NCBI RefSeq assembly: GCF_027943255.1
Contig: NC_072893.1
Span: forward strand, 130,013,784 to 130,077,783
Reading direction: 5' to 3'
DNA from: Anastrepha obliqua
Taxonomy: Eukaryota; Arthropoda; Insecta; Diptera; Tephritidae
Length of the DNA stretch: 64,000 nt
Every line of letters starts with the position of its first letter. Positions within the stretch are counted from its first letter, which is position 1. The position numbers and the translations under genes are program-made. Shown here in pieces: positions 45,055 to 56,300 of the stretch. The notes beneath the pieces were generated by a model. It made no database searches, was not told the DNA's origin, and was given only the letters and a program-made list of their open reading frames with translations.

Positions 45055-46785
45055 TTGCCGACTGTTTGGAGCTCAACTTTCTTAAATAGAAAAAAAGTAA
45101 TAATCCCTGTCAGTAAGATCTCAACTTTTACTCCTGCCATCTGGACCGCCAGCTCTCATTTAGCTTGAAGATCATCTATTGTTTTCGATATCCTCAAACT
45201 AGATTATTTTGCCCTCTTTCACCGCCTCGTAGTCAATTAAGTCGTATCCCCATCTTACACACTTTCCCATTGCCGCCACTTAACATGCCAGTGTTGCCTC
45301 TTCGCACGACATTTTGCAACATTTCCGGCTTTCTGCTGCAAAAACTTGGAATTCTTTACACATGGGAGCGCATAACAAGCAATTGTTGTAATGTTGATGG
45401 ATTTTCACTGTCAGTGACCGTGAAAGTGTGGAGGAATGAGAATGAGTAGGCACAAATCACAACTAGAAAAATTATATGAAAAGTGAAGCTAAAGCAATAA
45501 ATAAATACTTATGACGAAGCAGCGGCGATCTACATATCTATTGTGTGTATGTATGTACCTATATAAGTATTAGAGAGTAAATATTCCAAACTGAAATTCC
45601 ATGTTCATATGTTTCATGTTAAATTTACGAATAAAAAATTCTAAATATCTGCACATGATTTCCCTCAATTTGCGCAAACAATAGCATTTTTAGCCTCCCA
45701 ACCCCTGAAATGAGTTTGCTGCTTTTCCATTTGCTTTTGTCGGTGCGCAAAACTAAGCTTCAGGCCACTATAACACAAATACACGAAATGTTCAGATTTT
45801 GAATTGTTGTACATTTATTGTTGTTTGTACCATTTAATAAAAATTGCAACATAAATTTCTACTTAGACATGCTTTTGCACCTGACACGACGTCAAATTTG
45901 CCAGTTCACAGCAAAATCAGATTTGCTAAAAATGGTGTCTTTAAATTGACATTCAGAGTGCACAAATGTGTCCACAAATGATTTTTTGAGGTGACAAAAG
46001 CATTTCCGGGAGTTAAGAAGAAATTATACCAAATATTCAGAATTAACAACTCTTGGCTTAGCATTTTTTATGTTTTTTTTTTATTTCTGTATGTGGACTG
46101 AAATTTCGTATTAAATTGGAAATGTGGAAACGAGTCATCAATTTATTCTTTTTTGAAATTCGTAAGATTAATAATTATAAATACCCAATATACTAAAACT
46201 CAACAAGAGCGCTGGCTACTAAGGTCTTCGGCTCGAGACTTATACTTATAAGCTTTTTTTAATATTATTTATTTATGCTAATTTTTCTGAGTTAGGACCG
46301 GATTTTGAGTTATTTTAAATTTGTATAAAATTTTAACTCGAACATAAAATAAGATGCTCTTTTCATATTTTCATTTTTATTATTTTTTACAAAATTTTTA
46401 AATATTAGATACTAAATTAAATTAGAAGTAATTGTAAGTTATAAAATTCATAGATTCGAAAAATAAAAATTTGAGTACAATATTAAAAAAACTTGTTTAA
46501 TGGAATGGAATGTAAGAAAATGACTAATGACTTATTTATATCAAGGTTTATAGAAGGTGGCGCAAAATTTATCACGCAATCGGAAGATTTATAATTTTTG
46601 GAAATGACGTCACACGTCAATCATATTATATTTGACACTTCGGTTCAGAAGGCTCCAGCTGCAGTGGTCATACAGACAAGCAATGCAGCGTTAAGGTCCA
46701 AATAAAGATTTCCATCACTTGAAGTCATTGTCTTTTTTCATTCAGTAAAGTTATAAAAAAAAGGTGGGTGATTAATTGAGCGCAA
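45055..46785. other. Noncoding, nothing firmly recognised
   Basis: A weak inverted pair (atgcttttg-cacct) at 45869-45882 and 45989-46003 was seen. No gene. Confidence 0.35.
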
Positions 46786-47345
46786 TAAAGATATATAAAT
46801 AGAAAATATTTAAATAAAAAAATGTTAATGAAAAAACATGGAAAAATGTATGTAAAATATTAAAAAAATGTGTTAAAAAATAAAAATAAAGAAAACACAA
46901 TAAAAAACATGTAAGTACAAAAAATGTAATAAAAAAATTAAATAAATCAAACTTCAAATAAAAAAAATTTAAAAAGTTGAATACAAATAAAAGAAAACAT
47001 GTAAATAAAAAATTAATTAAAATAAAATAAATAAAAATGTCAAAAACTTGAAAAACGAATATAAATAAAAAAATTTAAATAAAAAAAAAAATTTAATGAA
47101 AAAATTAAAATGAAAGAAAATTTAATGAAAAGAAATTTAAATAAAAACAAAAAAATAAAAAAAAAATTAAAAAAAAATAAATAAAAACACAGAAAAAGAA
47201 AACAAATCGAATAGAAAAATAATTAAAAAATAAGTTTAATGGAAAAACACAGAAAAGATTTTTAAAATGAATCTAAAGGAAAAAAAATTAAACACAAATC
47301 TTAAAAAAAAAAAAACAAAATTAAATAAAAACATTTAAACAAAAA
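46786..47345. repeat. A-rich low-complexity tract (AAATAAAA type)
   Basis: About 560 bases of A runs with AAATAAAAA, TTTAAATAAAA and AATGAAAA variants. No gene. Confidence 0.7.
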
Positions 47346-48760
47346 GCAATTGAAATTAAGAAAAGTGGCAGACAAAGAAAGATGGAGGGACCCGAGAGAG
47401 AATGAGAGAGAGAGTGAATATATATCTAAAAAAATTCACAACATTTGCAGAGAATACAAAGAGACAAAATTTAAAAAAACGGAGAAGGGTCGACTGGTGT
47501 AGGTAAACGCCGGACACAAACCGTGGCAACAATGCGCACTACTCAGAGCGTTTATCACCCGCACAAACGCAGCGATTCCAGGACCGCAGCAACGGCACAA
47601 ATTACAGCAAGGCAATACCAATAAATTTGACGCGGGAATGGATAGCACTTTATAGTACGCACAAGCACTAGCCAGGAAACGGAATTAAGCGCCAAAAAAT
47701 AGTCACCAAAAAACAACGCCAAATAAATTGGGACCAAAAACGCCCCAAAAGTAGGCACCAAGGAAATATAACACCAAAAAGTAGGCACCAAAAATATATT
47801 TCCTACAATTTTGCACCTACAATTTGCACAAACAAGCGCCAAAATGTAGGCAGTGTTATTCCTCACTAGAAATTAGGAACAACAAGAAAAAATAGCCTAA
47901 AGTGTATCTAAGACATATATAAGGTATAGCTCTCTCTCTCTCTCCTTTTCCTCCACTTTATAACTTTTTTCTCTTTTCGCGGAACGACAATGCCCAAAAC
48001 GTTGCATGGCTTTGAAATTTTACTCTCCATTCTCGCTCGTCCATCGGCGCCTAAGAAGTTTCACTTCAAAAATTTATATAATATATGATAATAAAACATT
48101 TTAAAGAAAAAACATTTTAAATAAAAATTAAGAAAAAAGTGTTAAAAAAATGTAAATACAAAAGATTTAATTAATAACAGAAACAGAAATTAAGAAATAA
48201 TTATTTATATTTCTTAATATTTAATTTATTTAATTTTATGATTGCCTTAATTCGAAAAACTAGCTAACCTTAAATAAGTTTTGGTATCCCAACGTGTGTA
48301 TTAAAAGAAGAAATTTAAAGAATTAATTTTATAACATTCATATTATATAAAAATTTAAAAATATATATGTATAAAAATTCACAAAAATAATTGAAAACTT
48401 TCTTTTGAATATTTAAAAAAAAATGTTTAAATATATATAATTAAATAAACGAAGGAATTATCTTTTTCTGAATATTCGTGTATAAATTTCACTATACGTA
48501 ATAAAACGTCAATTCCCAAATTAGAAAAATTTCCCGACTTTTGCGAAGAGATTATGGCAAATAAATTGAATTTCTTACAAAAAGTGAAAAATCAAGATTT
48601 GGTCAAAATGCAATTTCATTTAAACAATGAAATCAGCCAAATCGCCATAAATGCAAGAACTCATATCAAAATTTCCATGCACTCTAATTTTTGTTTAAGC
48701 TGATATTTGCGTAATATTTCGGCTCGGTGAGCAAGCAAAGCAAAACTCTATTTGCATTGG
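47346..48760. other. Noncoding with a short 'gcaccaaaa' repeat cluster
   Basis: 'ggcaccaaaaa/gcgccaaaa' words recur at 47690-47860. Short GA and CT runs lie at 47390-47415 and 47930-47945. No gene or identifiable element. Confidence 0.35.
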
Positions 48761-48819
48761 AAAATCAATTAGTGCATAAGTAAATAAATTTTCTTTATAT
48801 GCAGCCATGAAAAGAGGAC

Positions 48820-49005
48820 TAAATAAATAAATAAATAAATAAACGAATTTGTTGACTTATTTCGTGTGTTAAAAATTCTGTATTTACGCATGTGGGCGAT
48901 AGCAACAAGAGGAGTTGATGAATTTAGTAAAGAATAAATGAATAAGTAAACAAGCAAATGAATAAGTAAACAAGTAAATGAATAAGTAAATAAATAAATA
49001 AATAC
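48820..49005. repeat. AAAT and AATAAGTAAAC minisatellite
   Basis: A (AAAT)n run at 48822-48843, then units of 24 bases containing 'gaataagtaaacaag' repeated about three times and ending in AAAT repeats. Confidence 0.7.
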
Positions 49006-49610
49006 AATTTGCATAACACAAAATGTTAAAGAAACTCTGCAACTGACAAGTCAACACGGAATTTTGGCAATTTTGGGCATTTGCGGTATTTGCAAATTTT
49101 CTTTTTATTTTGAATTTAAGTTAATTAAAGAAACCAAAATATGTTTAAGAAATTTAAAAAAATTCTGCTAGTAGCTTTGCTAATACTTTCTAGGACAAAA
49201 AAAAAAGAGGTTGTCTGTAAAGTCGGTTTAGTGACGATAGTTTAACGTGACAACGGCATAAGAAAATATTGATGGAATGGTTGCAATTTTCAAAACAAAA
49301 TTTTAATTTTATTTGTTTGATAGATATTTTGTATGGATATAGAGGAGGAGGTAAATGGAATTGCAATCGAATAGGTCAAGTTACATTTACACAAACGTGA
49401 AAAATGACGAAACATTTAACAAATTCATGAAAGATATCTTCAATTTCGATTGTGCATCAGACGTTAATAAGTCAACAACACTAAGAGGCACCATCATCGA
49501 TTTGCCTTTTTCAACACACTTTACACTCGAAACACTCCCTTTCATTTCCTACTTTTTCTATCATCGTCCTATTCTCAACAGAGAAATGGTTCATTACCAT
49601 GCACACAGGA
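49006..49610. other. Noncoding, nothing recognised
   Basis: The plus-strand frame at 49355-49639 has no domain and runs into a repeat, so it is not supported as a gene. Confidence 0.35.
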
Positions 49611-49776
49611 AGAAGGCATATGCAAATACAAATATGTGAATTTATATACATATGCGCATATACATACATACATATATATGTTCACTCAAGTAGGACAGAG
49701 CCAGATGTCGAACGTTGCCGAACGCGGGCGCCGATTGTGTTCTTTGTCGTTCGTTCCGCGCTCTCGCTTGCAGTTC
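49611..49776 (+). repeat. Direct repeat, copy 1 (paired with 50092)
   Basis: It shares 'agaaggcatatgcaaataca', 'catatgcgcatatacataca' and 'gtcgttcgttccgcgct' with 50092-50245, in the same order. Confidence 0.8.
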
Positions 49777-50091
49777 AAGCACATTAGCTTACATTTGCTT
49801 GCGTACGGAATATATTCGTATATTTGATATGTCCATATGATTTGTATGCATCTTTACATATAGATTTGTTCTTTTTGAAAATTGCGCGAAATTGTATATG
49901 TATATGCATGTTTATATACATATATTAGTAATCAACATATCTTATAAGGTATATGGTAAATATTACCATACATTTTTTCCTTCATATATAATAAAAAAAT
50001 TAATAATAATAACATTAAAACAACAGGTATTATTAACAAACTTGGTTTTATTTTAAATTCTTCAAGTAAATCAAATTAATAATAATCAATA

Positions 50092-50245
50092 AGAAGGCAT
50101 ATGCAAATACAAATACGTGAATTTATATATGTAATATACATATGCGCATATACATACATATATACACTTAAGTAGGAGAGAGCAAGATGTCGAACTTTGC
50201 CGTTCGTTTGCTTTGTCGTTCGTTCCGCGCTTTCGCTTGCAGTTC
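50092..50245 (+). repeat. Direct repeat, copy 2
   Basis: A slightly shorter second copy of 49611-49776, about 315 bases downstream of its end. The left boundary word 'agaaggcatatgcaaataca' is identical. Confidence 0.8.
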
Positions 50246-51497
50246 ATTCAAGGTAACGGCAATGAGCAAGGTAACGACACATTTTTTCGTGCGTGCAGCC
50301 TGTTAAATCGAATTATAAGACGTTATCACGTAAAAAAAAATTTAAAAATATATAATCAAAAATTAAAAAAAAATTCAATTACTTCTCAGGGAGACACTCC
50401 CAGTTAAAGCGAAATAAAAACAAAATTAACACATTTTAGTTTATTTATGCTATAAAAAATCAGTTAAGTTCATTTATAGAAAAAAAAGGAAATTGAAAAT
50501 CAGTCCCCAATCTCCAATTCCACGCATATATAGGCACCCACACACACACTTCCTTCCACATTCCACTGTTGTAAAAATCTGCAGTTGATTTTTCATTCAC
50601 AATTATTATACTTCGTATTTATTTATTATGCCATACATATTAACAGCTGTTATTAATTATAAGAAAAAAAGCAATATAAATCGTTTTATTGTTATGAGTA
50701 TTATGACAACACGCTAATCGCACTCAATTTAATTCGACTCAAATTAATGTGCACCAATTAAAATTTATTACATTATCAGAAAAAAATGTATTCTGGGAAT
50801 CGCCACAATTGCAGTCGAATGCGTGCGAAGTAATGCAAATAAAAGTCAATTAAACAATTCAGAGTCGAAAACAATAAGGAACAACAACAACGGAGTAGAA
50901 GTGGTTTGAGTGTTTGCGAAGGAGAAGCGAGCGGTGGCTGTGCAGGTGTGTGAAAAGCCTCTTTATTATCAGGCTCAGCGGCAGCAGCAGAAATATAAAT
51001 TCTGTTTTGCGAGAGAAATTATTGTTCTCAAAATATTAATTATTATAAAAAGATGTTAAAAATATTTTTTATTGTTTTTTTTTTGTTTTAATACGCAAAT
51101 TAGTATTGAATTGAATAAAATTTACGAAAACTGTTTCAAAACTAAGAATATTTTTTTCACTTGAGATTATTTTTCAATTTTATTATAAAGGTTTAAAAAA
51201 CCAAAATTTCCAAATAAAATTTATTTTCAAATTTACGAAAAAAAATATATCAAAATAAAATTTATTTTCAACTTTCACTAGTTTTTATAAAATTTTGCTG
51301 AAACATATATTTATTATTTATTTTTACAATTTACAAAATTTTACGAAAATTTTCTAAGAAATCAGAATAAATAATTTCACATATTTTTTTCTGAATTTTT
51401 TGGAATTTTACTAAAATTTCTTAAGGCATCAAAATAAGTAATTAAATTAAAACATTTTCTGAATTTTTAATTTTTGAAACTTTGCCATAAATTCTTA
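50246..51497. other. AT-rich noncoding
   Basis: No supported feature. Confidence 0.4.
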
Positions 51498-52125
51498 AGG
51501 GGACAGACACCTGTAAACGGTGATGTTTTCCCTGATTTTCATTAAAATTATTTAAAATGAAAAAGTCAATATATTTTTTTCAAAATTGGCAGTTATTTAT
51601 ACATTAAAATAATATAATTTTTTTTTTTATTTTAATCATTAAAAATGACGGATATACACTCAATTCTTCCATAATGTCATAATTACTATTTGAATTAACA
51701 ATAAATGAAAAAAACATTGCAGAATAAAATGCTTCATAAAAATTAATTTTGGGGCGGATTTTCCTATTATTCTTGCTTCAAAAAAATTATTTTTTCGTAA
51801 ACTGGTATTCTCATAGAAAGCAATATCATAAAAAAGATGTGTGCAAAATTTCAGGGAGACCGGTCAATAACTTTTCGAGTTATCGTGTACGCCAATTCGA
51901 AAAATATAGTTCTGAAAAAAACGCGTCTAAAGTCGGCAACGTAACTATGCCTCTACCAGCACTCGATCGCAAAGAATAGAGTCTTCACCGTTGACGATCT
52001 ATAATATAAGAAATACTTAAATTAAAGTTCTAAAATTTTTTTGACATATTCTTAAAGGATTATAATAACATTTTATGAAAAAAAAAATTAAAATTTTTTC
52101 GAAATTTTGCAGGTATCTGTCCCCT
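51498..52125. mobile_element. MITE of 628 bp with TA (or TTAA) duplication
   Basis: Inverted ends AGGGGACAGACACCTG and the complement of AGGGGACAGATACCTG, flanked by TTAA on both sides (51495-51498 and 52125-52128). The interior contains 'tttcagggagaccggtcaat' and 'aacttttcgagttatcgtgt', the kind of sequence found in many insect miniature elements. No transposase. Confidence 0.75.
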
Positions 52126-53552
52126 TAATTCATTTTTAATTAGAATAAATAGTTATTACTAGTTTTTATACAATTTTTATTTTTTAAATTAGGAAATGGT
52201 TCAGAGAAGACTACGGAGTGTAAAGGAGAAGCTTCAGTGGTATCAAAATGGGACTATTCTGACCTGAGTGTATCGGATGGTGGTTGTCATCAACTCAACC
52301 TAACCGAATTTGGAAAATTTGTCAAAAAGTTGGATAAAATTTTTATCACTATAATTTTAGACTATTCTTTAGTTTTTAAATTTGGTCAAAATATTATGAT
52401 TATTCAATTGGCAAAATTAAAAAAAAATTTCTTAAATTTTCATAACATAATTTTTTTTTTTCTATTTTGAATTTTTTTTATTCAAAATAAATAATTACAT
52501 ATCAATAAATCAAACAGAATTGTGCAAAAATGTCTTAGCAAATCTAAAAAAATTATTATTACTTAAATGCCTTCGATTTTTTAAATTGTTTTATAAATTA
52601 GATAATTGTTTCCAAAAAATAAAATTTCTGTTTGTATAAAATCACTTGAATTGGAATGCAATCTGATCGGATTTATGTTCATTTGTAATGAGACTGCTTT
52701 TCGCTTTTCAAATGACAAACGTTTGTTGTAATTTGTATTTATTTATTTTATGTTCAACAGCGAAATTCCCAAAAAGGGGTTCAGCAAACTCGTATTTCGT
52801 CACAGGCGCGTCACTTGAGCTGTTTGCTGCAATGCAGCAGGTCTTCGCGTTTAAACGATTTATTGCTAATAAATGTCAGTGTGCGCTTTCTGTGTATTTT
52901 TAATATTGTTTTTATTATTTTCCTTTTTTCTGTTGTGCAAGTTTTAGATTCCTTACAATTTCTCTTTAAAAGCAGCATAAAATTACATGTAAACGAAATT
53001 TTTTTTAAATTTGTTACTTCTCTACATGTCTGGCTATGAGTCAGACAATAACTTGAATTGCAAAATTAGTGAAGCTTACAAATATTTAATATAATATAGC
53101 AAAAGCATTTATAGTGATTTTTAAGTATTTTTGCTTAACTCATTTGAATATTGGCTCTCCCAACCTGTTTGACCTTTTTTGAGTCTTCTTTTACGTTTGT
53201 CTTGTTTTGCTACTTAGTTTCTTACGAGTTTCTGCACAGTTTTGGAATCTCTTGTTATTATTATGCAAATTTCAAATTTTTTTAAGTTTAGTTTTATGAA
53301 ATCAGCAACATCTCATGTAGGTGGTCACACAGAAAATAAAGGAAAATAAAAGTACAATTATCTTAGAAATCTTTGGTGTTTGCAAATCGGAGCAGATGCG
53401 GAAGTTCGCAGAAGTTACAGCATTAAATGTAGGAATGCCGCAAAACTTCATGGAAGAGCTCCAAAACTAGTAAGGAGCTGCTCTACAGGTTATGCCACCT
53501 CTGAAAAATTAGAGTCTGCTTCTTGAGCTGTGACAACAGTTTCCTGTATCGA
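52126..53552. other. Noncoding; possible LINE 3' tail near 52300
   Basis: 'caactcaacctaacc' near 52284-52300 could be the 3' tail of a LINE. No coding frame is supported. Confidence 0.3.
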
Positions 53553-53641
53553 CTTGTGCGCTCTCGCACCACCGTCAGACAGGCTGCTTTTCATACCGCG
53601 TGCATTTGTATCCGACCAAGAACTGTCGCTTCAGTAGCACG
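53553..53641 (+). repeat. Dispersed hairpin repeat, copy g (diverged)
   Basis: It shares 'gcatttgtatccgaccaaga' and 'actgtcgcttcagtagca' with the family. The hairpin is lost. Confidence 0.5.
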
Positions 53642-54214
53642 TTATAAAAAGATTGCCTATAAATTTTCACTTGGCCAACCGCAAAATTATTGGTTATTAC
53701 TCGCTCAAAAAAAAACTCAGCCAGTATTGAAAAATATAAGCTTTTGCACCTGAAATATAAGAAACTGAACCACTTCTACTGGGTGAGTGGCCTCTGTTAA
53801 GCACCGAATTCCAAGTAGAATTTTGACGTTTTAAGAATTTTATAAGTCTATTGAGAATTTCAGCCGCTGCTGTACATATGAAATAATAAGTCTGTTGTCT
53901 GGCTCTCTGAAGTATTGTATATAAACAACTTAATTTGATATTTGTAATTCATTTATATCTACTGCCCGATTTTGCAACTTTTTCCCTTCACATATTACCC
54001 AATCAGCTGAGTGTATGCAATCGCCATTTAATGCTTCCAAAATCCAATAATTCACGTCAATCAAATGCTTAGCTTGTAATGACGAATGCAATTCCTATTT
54101 CAAAGTCGTAATGCAACATGAAACTTTAATCGAATTTCATTGCAGAGAAACAGTAATCAAAGTCTAGATATCGAAAAATGGGTGCAGGCGGCGGTGATAG
54201 ACAAATATTAAGCA

Positions 54215-55525
54215 GGTTAATCCCGAAATTAAGGGATCTCAAGTTCTCAGAGTTTTTGAGTACAGAATATTTCGGGATTGATTCATATGAGCGAGCAAAT
54301 AATTTTTCATGTTTTTCATGCTAAAGGATAGGAGGGATGAGAATCTCCCAAATTAAAATCGCAGTGGCTTTTTCTTTCTAGTATTAAAACTGCCGTGATT
54401 AGGTGTTGGGAATATCGGGATAATTTTTAAATTTAAAAGCTTTCGAGAGATTTGGAATAAAATTGTATAGGTTTAAATGATTTTTTTCTTGTAGACACAT
54501 TCAAAATCTACGAAACCATAAGTTTTCGATTTTTAGACTCGTATACTTCTTTTTGGACAGAAAGAAATCTAAAAAAAAATCAGAGTACATTTATGCACCT
54601 GAGCTATGTTTCTAACGCTAAATTTACGATAATAGAAAATTGTATTGTTCAGTTTCCGCTTTTAAAACTTACTTTTTTACATTGCTTTGTAGTCAAGAAT
54701 TACCTAATACTCAAAACCAGACTTTTCTCAAATTTTATTTTTAGTAAATATTTTATTTTACAGTAATATTTCATTTGTAGTAATATTTTTTTAGTACCAC
54801 AATATGGCATGTTAAAATGCTTCCAATTTTTACCAAAAACTAAGGGCTTATTGAATTTTTGCTGGATTTATAAATGTATGTATAAACCGGTATGAGTCTC
54901 GAAATTCCAGGACTACATTAAATGCGTTTAGCTGTTTGTGTTTTTTTTTTTGTAGCAAAACCCAAGAAATTTTTCTCAACTTAAAACAACTGAAATTCGG
55001 GATCCCGAAAAATAACATAACATGCATTATTAAAGCGCTTATAGTTTTTGATTACTCAATTCTCAAGTGTTACATTTCGGGACGAGTCCCGAATTTCCGA
55101 GACTACATTAAATTCCACTATTTCTTGTAGCTAAATCCAACAAGCTTATTGAATTGTTTCTCTACTTAAAAACGTATATTTCGGGATCCCGAAAAATATT
55201 AAATATATCATAGCATGCTAGTTAAAATGCTTCTAATTTTTTACAAAGGCTTATTTTATTTTTGCTCAATTTAAGATTACATTGAGAATACTAAAACATT
55301 ATATTTTAAAATACTTAACATTTTTTACAGAACACGAATACTTTTTTGAATTCTTACTCAATATCAGGAAGTTATACTGCGAGGCGAATCCCGGAATCTC
55401 GGGATTACATTAAATCCTTTTAATTTTTGGCAAAAAAAGAAGCCTTTTGTTGTATTTCTTCTATTGTATTTTTATTCAATAAAGCAACGTTATATTTCGG
55501 GATTCCGGGATTACAGTAAAAGTCC
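54215..55525. repeat. Degenerate tandem region with TTCGGGATCCCGAA palindromes
   Basis: The 14-base perfect palindrome TTCGGGATCCCGAA occurs at 54996-55009 and 55180-55193. Related words (cgggattacattaaa, ccgagactacattaaat, ggactacattaaatg, gattccgggattacagtaaa) recur about every 150-250 bases, together with 'gttaaaatgcttc(c/t)aattttt'. This suggests decayed tandem duplication. Confidence 0.55.
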
Positions 55526-56021
55526 CACGATCAACAAATACCGCCGGTGCTGACGTACACATACACAGGCATATGTAGATGGATTGGAATCGGAGTACAT
55601 GGCAGTTGCTCGCTCACTATAAGCGGTTTTGAATCAAAGCAGTAGCTGCACACCTTCACAGCCAGCCAGAGCAGTAGCAACAACAATGGCAGCAATACAA
55701 GCAGCAGATTATGAGCAGTACGAGCAAACGGAATTGCCTTGACTTACCTCAAAGACCAAAAGCAATAGGCAAAAGTCAAACACCAATCAATGGCAATTGA
55801 GCTTAAGCCAAGAAGCTGCTAGCGAAGTGGAAAGCTGTTCGCCAGCGTTCAACCAACACAACGAACTTAAATCTACACTGTTGACCCAAAGCGAACACCA
55901 AATATAATGCGAAGCGTTTGCATAATTAAAAGTAAAAAAACAACATTACAAATTATAAACCACTAACGGAAAAAACTCATCGTTGTGATGAACCGCAACT
56001 TTAGCTCTTTTGGGAGTCAAC

Positions 56022-56061
56022 TATAAATAGTCAGCATCGGCAAAGCAGCAGGAAGTCATTC
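56022..56061 (+). promoter_or_regulatory. Candidate TATA promoter
   Basis: TATAAATA at 56022-56029, with TCATTC (initiator-like, A at 56058) 36 bases downstream, slightly longer than usual. It lies in a GC-richer, transposon-free block (55530-56300) that otherwise has stop-rich leader-like sequence. Confidence 0.3.
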
Positions 56062-56300
56062 ATACGACCGAACTCATTTGTGAGCACGGCCTGGCGTCTG
56101 AGTAATACTTTACTTCAGCTTTCGATCGAGGTTTAAATAAATAATTAGGCATTTAGGCATCTGCATGTGGCGTAGCAAAACGCTTTGCGATAAACGAAAA
56201 AAAAGCGTACCAAAAATAGTATTGATGACTTGGGTAAAAGAGACAGCAAAACGAGCGCACAGAAGAGTGACTAAGTAAACGCTTTATGTGATGATGAACC

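Noticed and set aside
45869..46003. Possible small inverted-repeat element
   Set aside because: The arms are only about 14 bases with a gap; too weak to call.
47555..47866. 103-codon minus-strand frame with hydrophobic stretches
   Set aside because: It arises from repeated 'caccaaaa' words; composition is explained by the repeat.
48820..49005. CRISPR-like regular repeats
   Set aside because: Units abut without unique spacers and are AAAT-type minisatellite; the genome is eukaryotic.
51495..52128. piggyBac-type element because of the TTAA flanks
   Set aside because: The inner ends begin GGGG rather than the CCC usual for piggyBac; TA duplication with an AGGGG end fits the Tc1/mariner group as well or better.
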